This document shows, one piece after another, positions 1 to 8,878 of a DNA stretch of 36,020 nt. The stretch is from Acidobacteriota bacterium (GTDB lineage: Bacteria > Acidobacteriota > Terriglobia > Terriglobales > Acidobacteriaceae): NCBI GenBank assembly GCA_013289875.1, contig JABCZC010000044.1:1-36020 (forward strand), written 5' to 3'. A program made the translations under genes and the position numbers. Numbering within the stretch: position 1 is the first letter of the stretch; each line of letters starts with the position of its first letter. Under the pieces are notes generated by a model. The model had not been told where the DNA came from and ran no database searches. It saw nothing but the letters and a program-made list of their open reading frames with translations.

Positions 1-658
1 GATCTGAGCAGCGACTCTCGTATCGTAGACATCGCCGCGGGCACCGGCCTGCTGACCGAGATCTTCCTGGCAGGCGGATTCGAAGTAACTGGCGTCGAGC
101 CGAACAAACAAATGCGCGCGGCGTGCCACGCTGACCTTGCTTTATCCGTTGCTGGAATGCGTAGACGGAACGGCGGAGGCGACTGGTCTGGCCGACAACT
201 CAGTCGATCTAATTACCGTAGGACAGGCGATGCACTGGTTCGACCTGAAGCGCACGCGAAGCGAATTCGCCCGCATTCTCAAGCCGGCAGGCTCATGCGC
301 CGTCATCTACAACAACCGCCGGATGGCTGGCGATCCCTTCCACGAGGGCTACGAGCGAATCCTCGTCGAATGCGGGAGCGACTATGAGGTGGTAAAGCAC
401 AGCCACATGACCGAGGATCGACTCGCTGCTTTCTTCGCGCCGAACGAATCGAAATACGCGACGCTTGCGAATTCACAGCAACTGACACTCGAAGCCCTGC
501 AGGGGAGAGTTCTCTCATCGTCCTACATGCCGAAACCCGGACATTCGCGCTACTCCGAGATGACTCGCGCCATTGAAGAGCTCTTCGCAAAGAATGAAAG
601 CGGCGGTCATGTTCGGATGGAGTACGATTGCGTAGTTTGTTACGGTCAGCTCGCTTAA
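1..658 (+). pseudogene. Class I SAM-dependent methyltransferase, 5' end outside window, frameshifted
   Basis: Reading frame 1 from base 1 gives a SAM-binding motif I (VDIAAGTGLLTEIF, then GVEP with the acidic residue that binds the ribose). It loses its methyltransferase character near base 130. The continuation lies one frame over, from about base 137, and reads VDGTAEATGLADNSVDLITV followed by QAMHWFD, the usual motif II/post-motif region of Methyltransf_11/25 proteins. It runs to TAA at 656-658. Joining the two pieces needs a shift of one base (or minus two) between about 121 and 165. The restored piece is about 219 residues and lacks its N terminus, which is outside the window. The small-molecule substrate cannot be told from sequence. 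Either this copy is broken or the assembly has a base error. The gene is convergent with sdaA, 4 bases from its stop codon. Confidence 0.6.
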
Positions 659-662
659 CGCG

Positions 663-2063
663 TCAACACTCAATGATGTTCAGGGCCAGGCCCGCGAGCG
701 ACGTCTCCTTGTAGCGCGACTGCATATCGAGGCCGGTGAGATACATCGTCCGGATCACCTGGTCGAGCGACACCTTGTGCTCTTCCAGCTCGTTCATTGA
801 AATCCTGCACGCATGCACCGCCTTCACTGCGCCCATGGCATTGCGCTCGATGCACGGAATCTGCACCAGCCCTCCGATCGGGTCGCACGTCATCCCCAGG
901 TTGTGCTCCATCGCGATCTCCGCAGCGTGTTCCACCTCGCCATTCGTGCCGCCGAGCGCCGCCGCTAATCCACCCGCAGCCATCGAGCACGCCACACCCA
1001 CCTCGCCCTGACACCCCACCTCCGCGCCGCTGATCGAAGCATTTTCTTTGTAGAGCACGCCGACCGCCGCCGACGTCAGAAAGTACCGCAGGATACCGTC
1101 CTCGTCGGCGCCTTCCACAAAATTTGTGTAGTAGCGCGCCACCGCCGGAATCACTCCCGCCGCTCCGTTAGTCGGTGCTGTGACTACGCGGCCTCCCGCG
1201 GCATTCTCCTCATTCACAGCCATCGCATATACCGTTACCCAATCCAGAGGAGCCAGCGGATCACCCGGCCCCTTGCCCTCGCGCTCTCTTTCGAGCAGCC
1301 TCTGCGATAGCCGCGGAGCCCTCCGCCGCACCTGCAACCCTCCCGGCAGAATCCCCTCCGTCGCAATGCCCCGGTCGATGCACCCTTGCATCACCTGCCA
1401 GATATGGAGAATCCCCGCGCGCACTTCGTCTTCCGTCCGCAGCGCGCATTCGTTCCTCAGCATCACCTGCCAGATGGCCAGATTCTCCTGCGCGGCCATC
1501 TCCAACAACTCTGCGGCGCTCTGAAACGGATAGGGCAGCGAAGCCGTGCTCATCACAGGCGAATTTCCAGCAGTCTCCGAGTCCGCGACAATAAAACCGC
1601 CGCCGATTGAAAAGAATGTGCCTGTATGCAGCACACTCCCCCCCACATCGAACGCGGTGAAGCGAATGCCGTTCGGATGCTGGGTGATCGCGCCGGGCGG
1701 ATACATCTGGTCACGATGAAAAAGAAGATGCTCAGCTTCCGTAAAGGGAATCGCCCGCTTGCCCAGCAGAGAGAACCTTCCCGTTTCGCGAATCGCCGCC
1801 AGTTTCGGCTCAATCGTCGCCGGATCGATGGTGCTCGCTTCCTCGCCGCTCAGGCCCAGCAGCACGGCACGATCTGTTCCGTGCCCCACTCCCGTCAGTG
1901 CGAGCGATCCATACAACTCCGCGCGCACACTTGCCACTCGATCGAGAAGACCTGTTTCTTCAAGCTCCAGCGCAAATCGCCGCGCCGCGCGCATCGGCCC
2001 CATGGTGTGCGAGCTCGAGGGACCCACGCCGACTTTATAGAGATCAAAAAGGCTGGTCTTCAC
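663..2063 (-). CDS. sdaA: L-serine ammonia-lyase (iron-sulfur L-serine dehydratase), single chain
   Basis: Converts L-serine to pyruvate and ammonia in the cytoplasm. The 466 residues carry the SDH_beta domain (about 3-155, with [10 protein letters not shown] at 14-23) and the SDH_alpha domain (about 190-460, with [13 protein letters not shown] at 295-307) in one chain, the type 2 arrangement. Three cysteines fit the [4Fe-4S] ligands: C351 in GCQGEVG, C393 in TCDPIGG and C404 in IPCIERN. Their 42- and 11-residue spacings match my recollection of the Legionella enzyme. The last residue is Cys466, as expected for the 'tail-in-mouth' type in which the C-terminal cysteine enters the active site. 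The start is GTG at 2063-2061; there is no strong ribosome binding site, and the weak GAG lies 7 bases upstream. The gene is divergent from comM across 118 bases. Confidence 0.95.
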   Translation of the reverse strand: MKTSLFDLYKVGVGPSSSHTMGPMRAARRFALELEETGLLDRVASVRAELYGSLALTGVGHGTDRAVLLGLSGEEASTIDPATIEPKLAAIRETGRFSLLGKRAIPFTEAEHLLFHRDQMYPPGAITQHPNGIRFTAFDVGGSVLHTGTFFSIGGGFIVADSETAGNSPVMSTASLPYPFQSAAELLEMAAQENLAIWQVMLRNECALRTEDEVRAGILHIWQVMQGCIDRGIATEGILPGGLQVRRRAPRLSQRLLEREREGKGPGDPLAPLDWVTVYAMAVNEENAAGGRVVTAPTNGAAGVIPAVARYYTNFVEGADEDGILRYFLTSAAVGVLYKENASISGAEVGCQGEVGVACSMAAGGLAAALGGTNGEVEHAAEIAMEHNLGMTCDPIGGLVQIPCIERNAMGAVKAVHACRISMNELEEHKVSLDQVIRTMYLTGLDMQSRYKETSLAGLALNIIEC

Positions 2064-2181
2064 AACAGCTCATTCTATTCTTTTGGTCGTCTCACATTAC
2101 CAACGCTACCCACTCCGGACGCTTTCCTTGTCATCGTCAGAGCCCCGCCGTGTATACTCCACCCACCAATCTCTCAACTTT

Positions 2182-3741
2182 ATGCTCTTCAAAGCCCTCA
2201 GCGCCGCTGTCTACGGCATCGACGCGAACATCATCGACGTCGAGGTCGACTTCTCGGGAATCAAGACCGATCAGGACCACTTTCACACCGTGGGCCTGCC
2301 CGACGCCGCCGTGCGCGAGAGCCGCGATCGGGTGCGCGCCGCCATCAAGAACTCCGGCTTCGATGTGCCATCTACGCACATCACCATCAATCTCGCCCCC
2401 GCCGACATCAAGAAGGAAGGCTCCGGCTTCGACCTGCCCATGGCCATCGGCATCCTTGGTGCATACGGAGCCCTCAACCTCACCGACGTCAGCCAGTTCC
2501 TCCTTGTAGGTGAGCTTGGTCTCGACGGAGGCCTCCGCGCCGTCTCCGGCATGTTGCCCGTAGCCGTTGCAGCGCGGGCGCGCGGCATCAAGAATCTGGT
2601 AATCCCCAAGGCCAATGCCCGCGAGGCTGCGGTGGTCGAAGGTGTCAATGTCTATCCCGTTGAAAGCCTCAACCAGGTGCGCGAGCTGTTGAACGCAGCA
2701 GCGAACGGAGGCATTCACACTTCGCCCTTTCGCATCGAAGCTACGCAGCTACTCGGCGAGCAGCAGCATTTTTCGCTCGACTTCGCCGATGTGCGCGGAC
2801 AACAGACCGCCAAGCGCGCTCTCGAAGTTGCCGCAGCCGGAGGACACAACATCCTCATGATCGGCCCACCGGGCTCCGGCAAGACCATGCTCGCCAAGCG
2901 CCTGCCGTCGATCCTCGCGCCGCTCAGCTTTGAGGAAGCCTTGGAAACCACCAAGATCCACTCCGTCGCCGGCGTACTCGATGCCGAGGCCGGGCTGGTC
3001 ACGCAGCGGCCCTTTCGCTCTCCGCATCACACCATCTCCGACGCATGTCTGATCGGCGGCGGAGCCATCCCTCGCCCCGGCGAGGTTTCGCTCGCGCACA
3101 ACGGCGTGCTCTTCCTCGACGAGTTGCCCGAGTTTCCCCGCAACGTGCTCGAAGTGATGCGCCAGCCGCTTGAAGACCGCAATGTCACCATCGCGCGCGC
3201 CTCCATGTCACTCAGTTTCCCTTCGGCCTTCATGCTTGCCGCGGCGATGAACCCCTGCCCCTGCGGATACTTCAACGACAAGTCACGCGAATGCCATTGC
3301 ACCCCGCCGCTCATTCAACGCTATGTGTCGAAGGTCTCCGGGCCGCTCCTCGACCGCATCGACATTCATATCGAGGTGCCCGCCGTCCAGTATCGCGAGT
3401 TGCGTGGCGGAGCCGCCAGCGAAAGCTCTACCTGCATTCGCGCCCGTGTGCTCAAGGCCCGCGAGCTCCAGCGCCAGCGCTTCTCAGGCGCCAAGGAAAA
3501 GATCTACTCCAACGCGCAGATGGGCACCCGCCAGATTCGAACCTTCTGCGAACTCGGAGCGGATGCCGAAAAACTTCTAGAGCGTGCCATGCAGCAGCAG
3601 GGACTCACGGCCCGCGCCCACGATCGTATCCTCAAGGTTGCGCGCACCATCGCCGATCTCGAAGGCCAGACCAAGCTGACCGTCTCCCACATCGCTGAGG
3701 CCATACAGTACCGCACGCTCGACCGCAGTTACTGGAGCTAG
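2182..3741 (+). CDS. comM: YifB/ComM family Mg-chelatase-like AAA+ ATPase
   Basis: 519 residues, the usual ComM length. In naturally competent bacteria, ComM is a hexameric helicase that drives branch migration during integration of transforming DNA. The N-terminal ChlI/Lon-protease-like domain (about 1-170) starts with [14 protein letters not shown] and includes the [15 protein letters not shown] block. The Mg_chelatase AAA+ core has Walker A GPPGSGKT (228-235), Walker [11 protein letters not shown] (308-317) and a four-cysteine cluster (C359, C361, C371, C373) in NPCPCGYF...CHC. The C-terminal Mg_chelatase_C domain ends in RTLDRSYW. I chose ATG 2182 because homologs begin at MLFKALS; an upstream in-frame start at 2083 would add 33 unconserved residues. 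The stop overlaps that of the convergent gene by four bases. Confidence 0.93.
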   Translation: MLFKALSAAVYGIDANIIDVEVDFSGIKTDQDHFHTVGLPDAAVRESRDRVRAAIKNSGFDVPSTHITINLAPADIKKEGSGFDLPMAIGILGAYGALNLTDVSQFLLVGELGLDGGLRAVSGMLPVAVAARARGIKNLVIPKANAREAAVVEGVNVYPVESLNQVRELLNAAANGGIHTSPFRIEATQLLGEQQHFSLDFADVRGQQTAKRALEVAAAGGHNILMIGPPGSGKTMLAKRLPSILAPLSFEEALETTKIHSVAGVLDAEAGLVTQRPFRSPHHTISDACLIGGGAIPRPGEVSLAHNGVLFLDELPEFPRNVLEVMRQPLEDRNVTIARASMSLSFPSAFMLAAAMNPCPCGYFNDKSRECHCTPPLIQRYVSKVSGPLLDRIDIHIEVPAVQYRELRGGAASESSTCIRARVLKARELQRQRFSGAKEKIYSNAQMGTRQIRTFCELGADAEKLLERAMQQQGLTARAHDRILKVARTIADLEGQTKLTVSHIAEAIQYRTLDRSYWS

Positions 3742-4346
3742 TGAGAATCGCCCTGCTTGTCTGCCAGCACAATCAGCGCAGCAAACGCGGCCATTTTCTG
3801 ATCCGTGGTCCAGGGCGGCCCGAGAGACTTGCCCAGCTCGAATAGCTGTTGCCGAGTCCCAGTAGCCGCCTTGCCGAACGCTGACTGAACATATTCATCG
3901 AGATCACGTTCTCGAATCCCGGTCACAGGAAGGTCCAGACCCTCGCACGCTTTCGAAAAAACTTTGCGAAAGAACTCGCCTTCCGCCGTATGGATCAAGG
4001 GATGCGCCCCGAGGATCTTTGCTAGCGGCGGCAGCGGACGGCCCGACGCCAGCAGGACAGCAGCCCCCACGATGCGATACTCGGCGTGTAGCTCGCCGAT
4101 TAGATCCCGGACAGCCTCCACGGCGAGGCGCTTCGAAGCCGCAAAGCTGCTTGCAAGAAACTTCTCGGCCTCTGGGAGATCAAGTGCTTTCGCAAAATGG
4201 TAGGGCTGATTTCCTCCGCGCGCCTCGGAGTCAGTAACAACGATGCGCCGCCGTGCCAGAATCTCAACGACGCCGTCATTCTTTGAGAGGGCTACGAGCG
4301 CTCCCCAACCTGAATGCATACGAACGCCGATGGCCATGCGCTTCAT
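3738..4346 (-). CDS. Conserved protein of unknown function, last gene of the YtrA-type ABC operon
   Basis: 202 residues, soluble, with no signal peptide or membrane segment. I do not recognise a named domain with confidence. The N terminus ([16 protein letters not shown]) followed by an alternating charged/hydrophobic stretch ([11 protein letters not shown]) looks like an alpha/beta protein, possibly with an actin-like or nucleotide-binding first strand. The rest is helical. A GAGG sequence 7 bases before ATG 4346 supports the start. It lies 11 bases downstream of the ABC permease on the same strand and so is probably co-transcribed from the GntR promoter. Its 3' end overlaps comM's stop by four bases. 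Confidence 0.75.
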   Translation of the reverse strand: MKRMAIGVRMHSGWGALVALSKNDGVVEILARRRIVVTDSEARGGNQPYHFAKALDLPEAEKFLASSFAASKRLAVEAVRDLIGELHAEYRIVGAAVLLASGRPLPPLAKILGAHPLIHTAEGEFFRKVFSKACEGLDLPVTGIRERDLDEYVQSAFGKAATGTRQQLFELGKSLGPPWTTDQKMAAFAALIVLADKQGDSH

Positions 4347-4357
4347 CCAGCCGCCTC

Positions 4358-5155
4358 TCAGATTTCACTGCGCTCCAGAATCATCTGCGCCCCCACCGGG
4401 AAAAGCATCATCACGACTGCCCGCACCGCCAGGGTCAGACCTGCGTGCTCCGAAAGATTCACCGGTTCATTCGAAACCGGCGAGGTCTGGAAGACCCGCA
4501 TCAGCAGGTTGGGTAGCTCGATAGCCGGCCAGTAATGCCGCACCACCGCGCTCAGAATCAAATATCCGAGAACGATGCCCGCTCCCAGCATCACTCCGCG
4601 CGCGTGTTTCATGCAGATCGTTGAAAAGTAAGTGATGCCGAAGATAAGTCCCGCGAAAGCTATCATGGCCAGACAGTTCAGCCCTGTCACGACAGCCAGA
4701 GGAACCGGCGAAACCACGTCCCTCAGCATGACAGAGCCGTTGAGCGGGCCGCCGCCGGCACCCAGCAAGCGATGAACGAGATAACCGATCAGCAGGTTCG
4801 CCAGCACGATGACGAAAACCAATTGAAGGAAGCCGAATCCCCAGTCGCGCCACAAAAACCAGTACCTGCGGCGCGGGCGCGTCAGCAGGTAAGAGCCGCT
4901 ATCCTCGCCCAGGTTGCGTCCCACTCCAAAGCTGCCCATCACCCATGCCAGAAAAGCGGACACCGGCACCTGCAGATACAACGATGCCATGAGAATTTTG
5001 GGAATATCTCTTCTTGGGTCCGGCATTCCCGAGTCACTCTGGCCAAGGCTGATGTGCCAGGTTCCCTTGAGGACAAGCCAGGCCAGCACAGCGATGCCAA
5101 GCATGCTCATGCCGAAGACGATGCGGCTCTCACGCCAATACTTCCACAGGTACAT
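4358..5155 (-). CDS. ABC transporter permease (ABC-2-like membrane subunit)
   Basis: 265 residues with about six hydrophobic helices. Clear ones are near 12-31 (VFGMSMLGIAVLAWLVL), 55-75, 97-125, 150-180 (LAMIAFAGLIFGITYF), 190-210 (GAGIVLGYLILSAVV) and 240-260. It is the membrane partner of the ATPase encoded immediately upstream; the two reading frames overlap by 26 bases (5130-5155), which suggests translational coupling. The substrate is unknown. Systems of this GntR/YtrA arrangement are often linked to envelope-antibiotic stress, but nothing here proves that role. Confidence 0.85.
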   Translation of the reverse strand: MYLWKYWRESRIVFGMSMLGIAVLAWLVLKGTWHISLGQSDSGMPDPRRDIPKILMASLYLQVPVSAFLAWVMGSFGVGRNLGEDSGSYLLTRPRRRYWFLWRDWGFGFLQLVFVIVLANLLIGYLVHRLLGAGGGPLNGSVMLRDVVSPVPLAVVTGLNCLAMIAFAGLIFGITYFSTICMKHARGVMLGAGIVLGYLILSAVVRHYWPAIELPNLLMRVFQTSPVSNEPVNLSEHAGLTLAVRAVVMMLFPVGAQMILERSEI

Positions 5156-6044
5156 GGGACTCCTTTCCGACCAGCTCCAGGAAGATCTCCGAAAGATTCA
5201 TCGGCGCAACGTCCAGGATCGTCGCCCCGTTACTGCGAAGCCCGGCGGCGAATCCTTCCGCATCAGCGCTGAGTACATAGTCCGCGACGCCTTCTGTAGC
5301 CGACACAGTTACGACTTCCGGCCCTCGCTGCGGCAGCCGCTCTCCCACCGCCCGAACCCTCCGATAGTTGGCTCGAATATCGTCCAGGCGTGCTTCCAGC
5401 AGCAATTTGCCCTTGTCGATAATGCCCACCCAGTCTGCAATCTTCTCGACCTCGGACAAATGATGCGACGACATCAGAATCGTCCGCCCATCATTCGCGA
5501 AATCCTCCACCAGCACCCGCAGCAGCTGATCGGTCACAACCGGATCGAGCCCCGCCGTCGGCTCATCCAGAACCAGCAGCTCCGGATTCTGCGCCAGCGC
5601 CAGCAGCAGGCAAAGCTTTGTCTTATTCCCGTGCGACAGCTTCTTGAACTTGCGATCCATCGGGATCTCCAGCGATTCGGCATATCGCTTCGCCAGCGCA
5701 TCGGACCAGCGCGGAAAGAATCCGCGGTTGAAGCGGACAAGATCGTTGCCGTTCATCGAAGGCAGCAGCATTTTGTCGATCACAAATCCTGTACGTTCGA
5801 GAATTGCAATCGAATCCCGTCCCGCATCCAAGCCCAGAACGCGCGCCGATCCGCTGTTGGCCTTCGCCAATCCCGCGAGCATCCGAATTGTGGTCGTCTT
5901 CCCCGCGCCGTTCCTCCCGAGAAACCCATAGATCGATCCACGCTCCACCCGCATGCTCAAGCCATCGACGGCTGCGACTGCTCGCTGGCCGGAGCCGCCA
6001 TAGCGCTTCACCAGCGACCGCGTTTCCACTACCAGTTCACTCAT
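5130..6044 (-). CDS. ABC transporter ATP-binding protein
   Basis: 304 residues, cytoplasmic ATPase. Walker A is GRNGAGKTT (43-51). The signature is LSHGNKTKL (136-144), which departs from LSGGQ in the way seen in YtrB-like ATPases. Walker B and D-loop are LLVLDEPTAGLDP (156-168), and the switch histidine is H194 in SSHH. Residues 220-304 form a C-terminal extension with no motif I recognise. The start ATG 6044 has GGAG 9 bases upstream. It lies 16 bases after the GntR gene and overlaps the permease gene by 26 bases, so the three make one transporter and regulator unit. Confidence 0.93.
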   Translation of the reverse strand: MSELVVETRSLVKRYGGSGQRAVAAVDGLSMRVERGSIYGFLGRNGAGKTTTIRMLAGLAKANSGSARVLGLDAGRDSIAILERTGFVIDKMLLPSMNGNDLVRFNRGFFPRWSDALAKRYAESLEIPMDRKFKKLSHGNKTKLCLLLALAQNPELLVLDEPTAGLDPVVTDQLLRVLVEDFANDGRTILMSSHHLSEVEKIADWVGIIDKGKLLLEARLDDIRANYRRVRAVGERLPQRGPEVVTVSATEGVADYVLSADAEGFAAGLRSNGATILDVAPMNLSEIFLELVGKESHVPVEVLA

Positions 6045-6060
6045 AACCGTTTCTCCACGC

Positions 6061-6447
6061 TCATGGCCGCTCTCCTAATTCCGCAAATGACTCTTCGAGC
6101 AAGGCGATGGCATCCTTGCGATCGACCACGAGCTGCTTCGCCTCGACCGCCAGCTGCAGCGCAAGTGGCTTCAGCCGACGAATCTTCTCCGACGGCAACA
6201 GGCCCGGCGACTCGCCGTTCACGTAGCAGCCACCGCCCTGCACCGTCCGGATCACACCGTCGCGCTCAAGATTCTGGTAGGCGCGGGCCACGGTATTGGG
6301 ATTCACTCGCAGTTCGGCCGCCATCTTCCTTACCGGCGGCAGCGGATCGTCCTTGCGAACCGCTCCAGCCGCAATCGCATGTTTCACCTGCGATTCAATC
6401 TGCAGATACAGCGGAACACCAGATGCGGGATGGACTCGAACAATCAT
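6061..6447 (-). CDS. GntR family transcriptional regulator, YtrA subfamily
   Basis: 128 residues from ATG 6447. The winged helix-turn-helix is at about 10-78 (PLYLQIESQVKHAIAAG, LPPVRKMAAELRVNPNTV, then YQNLERDGVI and the wing VQGGGCYV). A short C-terminal helical dimerisation tail of about 50 residues, with no ligand-binding FCD or UTRA domain, is the mark of the YtrA subfamily. YtrA proteins repress their own ABC operon. A longer in-frame start at 6588 would add 47 residues with no GntR character and would place the operator inside the gene, so I reject it. The perfect inverted repeat at 6449-6468, one base before the start codon, is the likely operator. Confidence 0.92.
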   Translation of the reverse strand: MIVRVHPASGVPLYLQIESQVKHAIAAGAVRKDDPLPPVRKMAAELRVNPNTVARAYQNLERDGVIRTVQGGGCYVNGESPGLLPSEKIRRLKPLALQLAVEAKQLVVDRKDAIALLEESFAELGERP

Positions 6448-6448
6448 T

Positions 6449-6468
6449 TGTACTAATACAATAGTACA
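6449..6468 (-). promoter_or_regulatory. GntR/YtrA operator: perfect inverted repeat overlapping the promoter
   Basis: TGTACTA-N6-TAGTACA is a perfect 7+7 inverted repeat one base upstream of the gntR start codon. Read on the minus strand, TTGATC and TATTGT form a -35/-10 pair 17 bases apart, with the -10 inside the repeat. The expected start of transcription then falls within a few bases of the ATG, and no Shine-Dalgarno is visible. The layout suggests an autorepressed, nearly leaderless transcript. The repeat is seen directly; the promoter and repression are inferred. Confidence 0.65.
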
Positions 6469-6795
6469 CTCATGGGCTTTGATCAATGAGCAAAGGTGCC
6501 CGGACAATGAGAACGTTCCCACAGAATCTGTGGTAAGGTGGCTTTTTTTCGGGCTTTTGGCCGTGTCTCGAGCGTGTGTCCAACCCACTCCAAATACGAT
6601 GGTTAGTCCCTAAACTTCGTTGTGGAAACTGCTTCCATTCTTGGAATCTCCGAAGTCACCTTTATATGAAAAAAAAAGTTGACCTGGGGTGGCAAACGGG
6701 TTTAACTTCAACAGTGCCGATTGCAAGTGCGGCCTTCGAAAGTAACTTTTCCGCCAGCTGAGCCGTCTACAGTTTTGGTTGGGCGATACAGCCTG

Positions 6796-6865
6796 AACCC
6801 CACAATGCCAGCTTTCTTCATGACTCAGTTTTGGGTGAGTCGATGAAGTCGTTCGATGTGGGGTT
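6796..6865. repeat. Imperfect 70-base inverted repeat (extended hairpin)
   Basis: The outer arms AACCCCACA (6796-6804) and TGTGGGGTT (6857-6865) are perfectly complementary. The inner arms CTTCAT-g-ACTCA (6816-6827) and TGAGT-cg-ATGAAG (6836-6848) pair around an 8-base loop. An asymmetric internal loop (11 against 8 bases) separates the two helices. No T-tract follows, so it is not an ordinary terminator. It may be a structured RNA element or the core of a small non-autonomous repeat. Confidence 0.55.
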
Positions 6866-6958
6866 AGGTGCGCGAAGGTTCTCAAAATAACGGCACTTTT
6901 ATGCAGCACGGGTAGCGAACCGCTGGGTCAGCTTGGTCGCAACCCGATACGAAAAAAA

Positions 6959-6990
6959 GTTGACCGGTAATCCTGCCTCACGCGTCTAAT
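6959..6990 (+). promoter_or_regulatory. Promoter-like element, ECF-sigma style, upstream of the omega-like gene and rho
   Basis: GTTGACC (6959-6965) is followed, after an 18-base spacer (to 6983), by GTCTAAT (6984-6990) within CGTCTAAT. A CGTC-containing -10 is typical of ECF sigma factor promoters, while TTGACC also fits a housekeeping -35. Transcription would begin near 6997, leaving about 135 bases of leader before the gene at 7135. This is a pattern match only. Confidence 0.35.
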
Positions 6991-7120
6991 GAGACAGAAA
7001 ACTGACAGGCCGATCCAGAACACTCCGATCGAGGGAAACTGCGGGCGCTTCCTACCCGACTTTACGCTCGTTGCCGCAGAGGGCGGCTCATGGAAACAGC
7101 CGACAAAAAAGACAGAATAG

Positions 7121-7127
7121 AAGGAGA
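7121..7127 (+). promoter_or_regulatory. Shine-Dalgarno deciding the start of the omega-like gene
   Basis: AAGGAGA ends 7 bases before ATG 7135. It is the strongest ribosome binding site in this region and favours 7135 over the in-frame ATG at 7090. Confidence 0.7.
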
Positions 7128-7134
7128 TACGAAA

Positions 7135-7353
7135 ATGCGATCTGATTTGATTTTTGGGGCGCTTGCCCACGTTACAAACCGGTATCAATTGTGCCAATTG
7201 GCTTCGAAAGCGACTCGGAAGCTACACAAGCCCAACACCCGCTTGCAGGATACGACCAATGATGTTCTGGTTCGCTTCCACGAGGCGAGTCCGGTAGGAA
7301 ATGCTGTTACAGCCTCCGAACAGCCGACCATTCAGCAGCGCCGCGCAGCATAA
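7135..7353 (+). CDS. Small conserved protein resembling RNA polymerase omega subunit
   Basis: 72 residues from ATG 7135. The core TNRYQLCQLASKATRKL resembles the omega (RpoZ) signature NRFELVLVAAKRARQL. The following segment, NTRLQDTTNDVLVRF, occupies the place where omega has its conserved helix. Omega binds the C-terminal tail of beta-prime and helps RNA polymerase assembly. The protein is short for omega and lacks the usual TVEDCL N-terminal block, so the call is tentative; it could be an unrelated small protein. It lies 144 bases upstream of rho on the same strand, a transcription-related neighbourhood that fits the idea. The C-terminal 20 residues look disordered. Confidence 0.55.
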   Translation: MRSDLIFGALAHVTNRYQLCQLASKATRKLHKPNTRLQDTTNDVLVRFHEASPVGNAVTASEQPTIQQRRAA

Positions 7354-7440
7354 GCGCGGCCCTGCTCCACCTTAAATCCGCCTTGCAAAATCCTAGAGAA
7401 ACAAGTTCCTCAGAAAACACCTTCCCTGGAAGCTCTTCTC

Positions 7441-7490
7441 CATCCGCAACCTCCTTCCTCGCAACACCCCCAATTCACATCCCACCGCAG
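7441..7490 (+). promoter_or_regulatory. C-rich, G-poor rho leader (rut-like)
   Basis: By my hand count these 50 bases contain about 26 C and only 4 G, with no stable hairpin. That is the composition of a Rho-utilisation site. In Escherichia coli rho limits its own expression by attenuation in its leader, so a rut-like tract directly upstream of rho is suggestive. No experiment or alignment supports it here. Confidence 0.4.
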
Positions 7491-7497
7491 GTAAAAA

Positions 7498-8748
<1,251 letters not shown>

Positions 8749-8762
8749 CTATCCTAGAAAAC

Positions 8763-8793
8763 AAAGGCGTCCGCTTTGCGCGGGCGCTTTTTT
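8763..8793 (+). terminator. Intrinsic terminator after rho
   Basis: An 8-bp stem GCGTCCGC/GCGGGCGC (8767-8774 and 8780-8787, one G-T wobble) with a 5-base loop is followed by six T (8788-8793). It lies 15 bases after the rho stop codon. Confidence 0.85.
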
Positions 8794-8878
8794 GCTTTTC
8801 GGACGCTGTGTTGGCGAATTCCTGAACTAGGTTCGCCAAGGTACCGAAATCCCCGTTTTTCGGCAGCCGGATAAAACA

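Larger units (their letters stand above)
6469..7134. other. Long gap without a convincing gene; holds hairpins and promoter-like elements
   Basis: About 670 bases between the GntR promoter and the omega-like gene. Short reading frames on both strands have no domain, start signal or protein-like composition. Visible structure: a small inverted repeat CCACAG-AAT-CTGTGG (6519-6533) followed after 9 bases by a run of seven T; an imperfect 70-base hairpin (6796-6865); and two copies of an A-rich tract followed by GTTGACC (6668-6684 and 6951-6965). The second copy is followed by CGTCTAAT. The composition is more A+T-rich than the neighbouring genes. It could be a dispersed intergenic repeat, a structured RNA or simply a long regulatory region. 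Confidence 0.5.

Noticed and set aside
4914..6464. Long plus-strand open frame of 516 codons
   Set aside because: It lies antisense to the ABC ATPase and GntR genes, whose motifs are unmistakable; its translation is Arg/Pro/Gln-rich with no domain.
6519..6550. Terminator formed by CCACAG-AAT-CTGTGG and the following T run
   Set aside because: Nine bases separate the stem from the T-tract and no plus-strand gene ends here.
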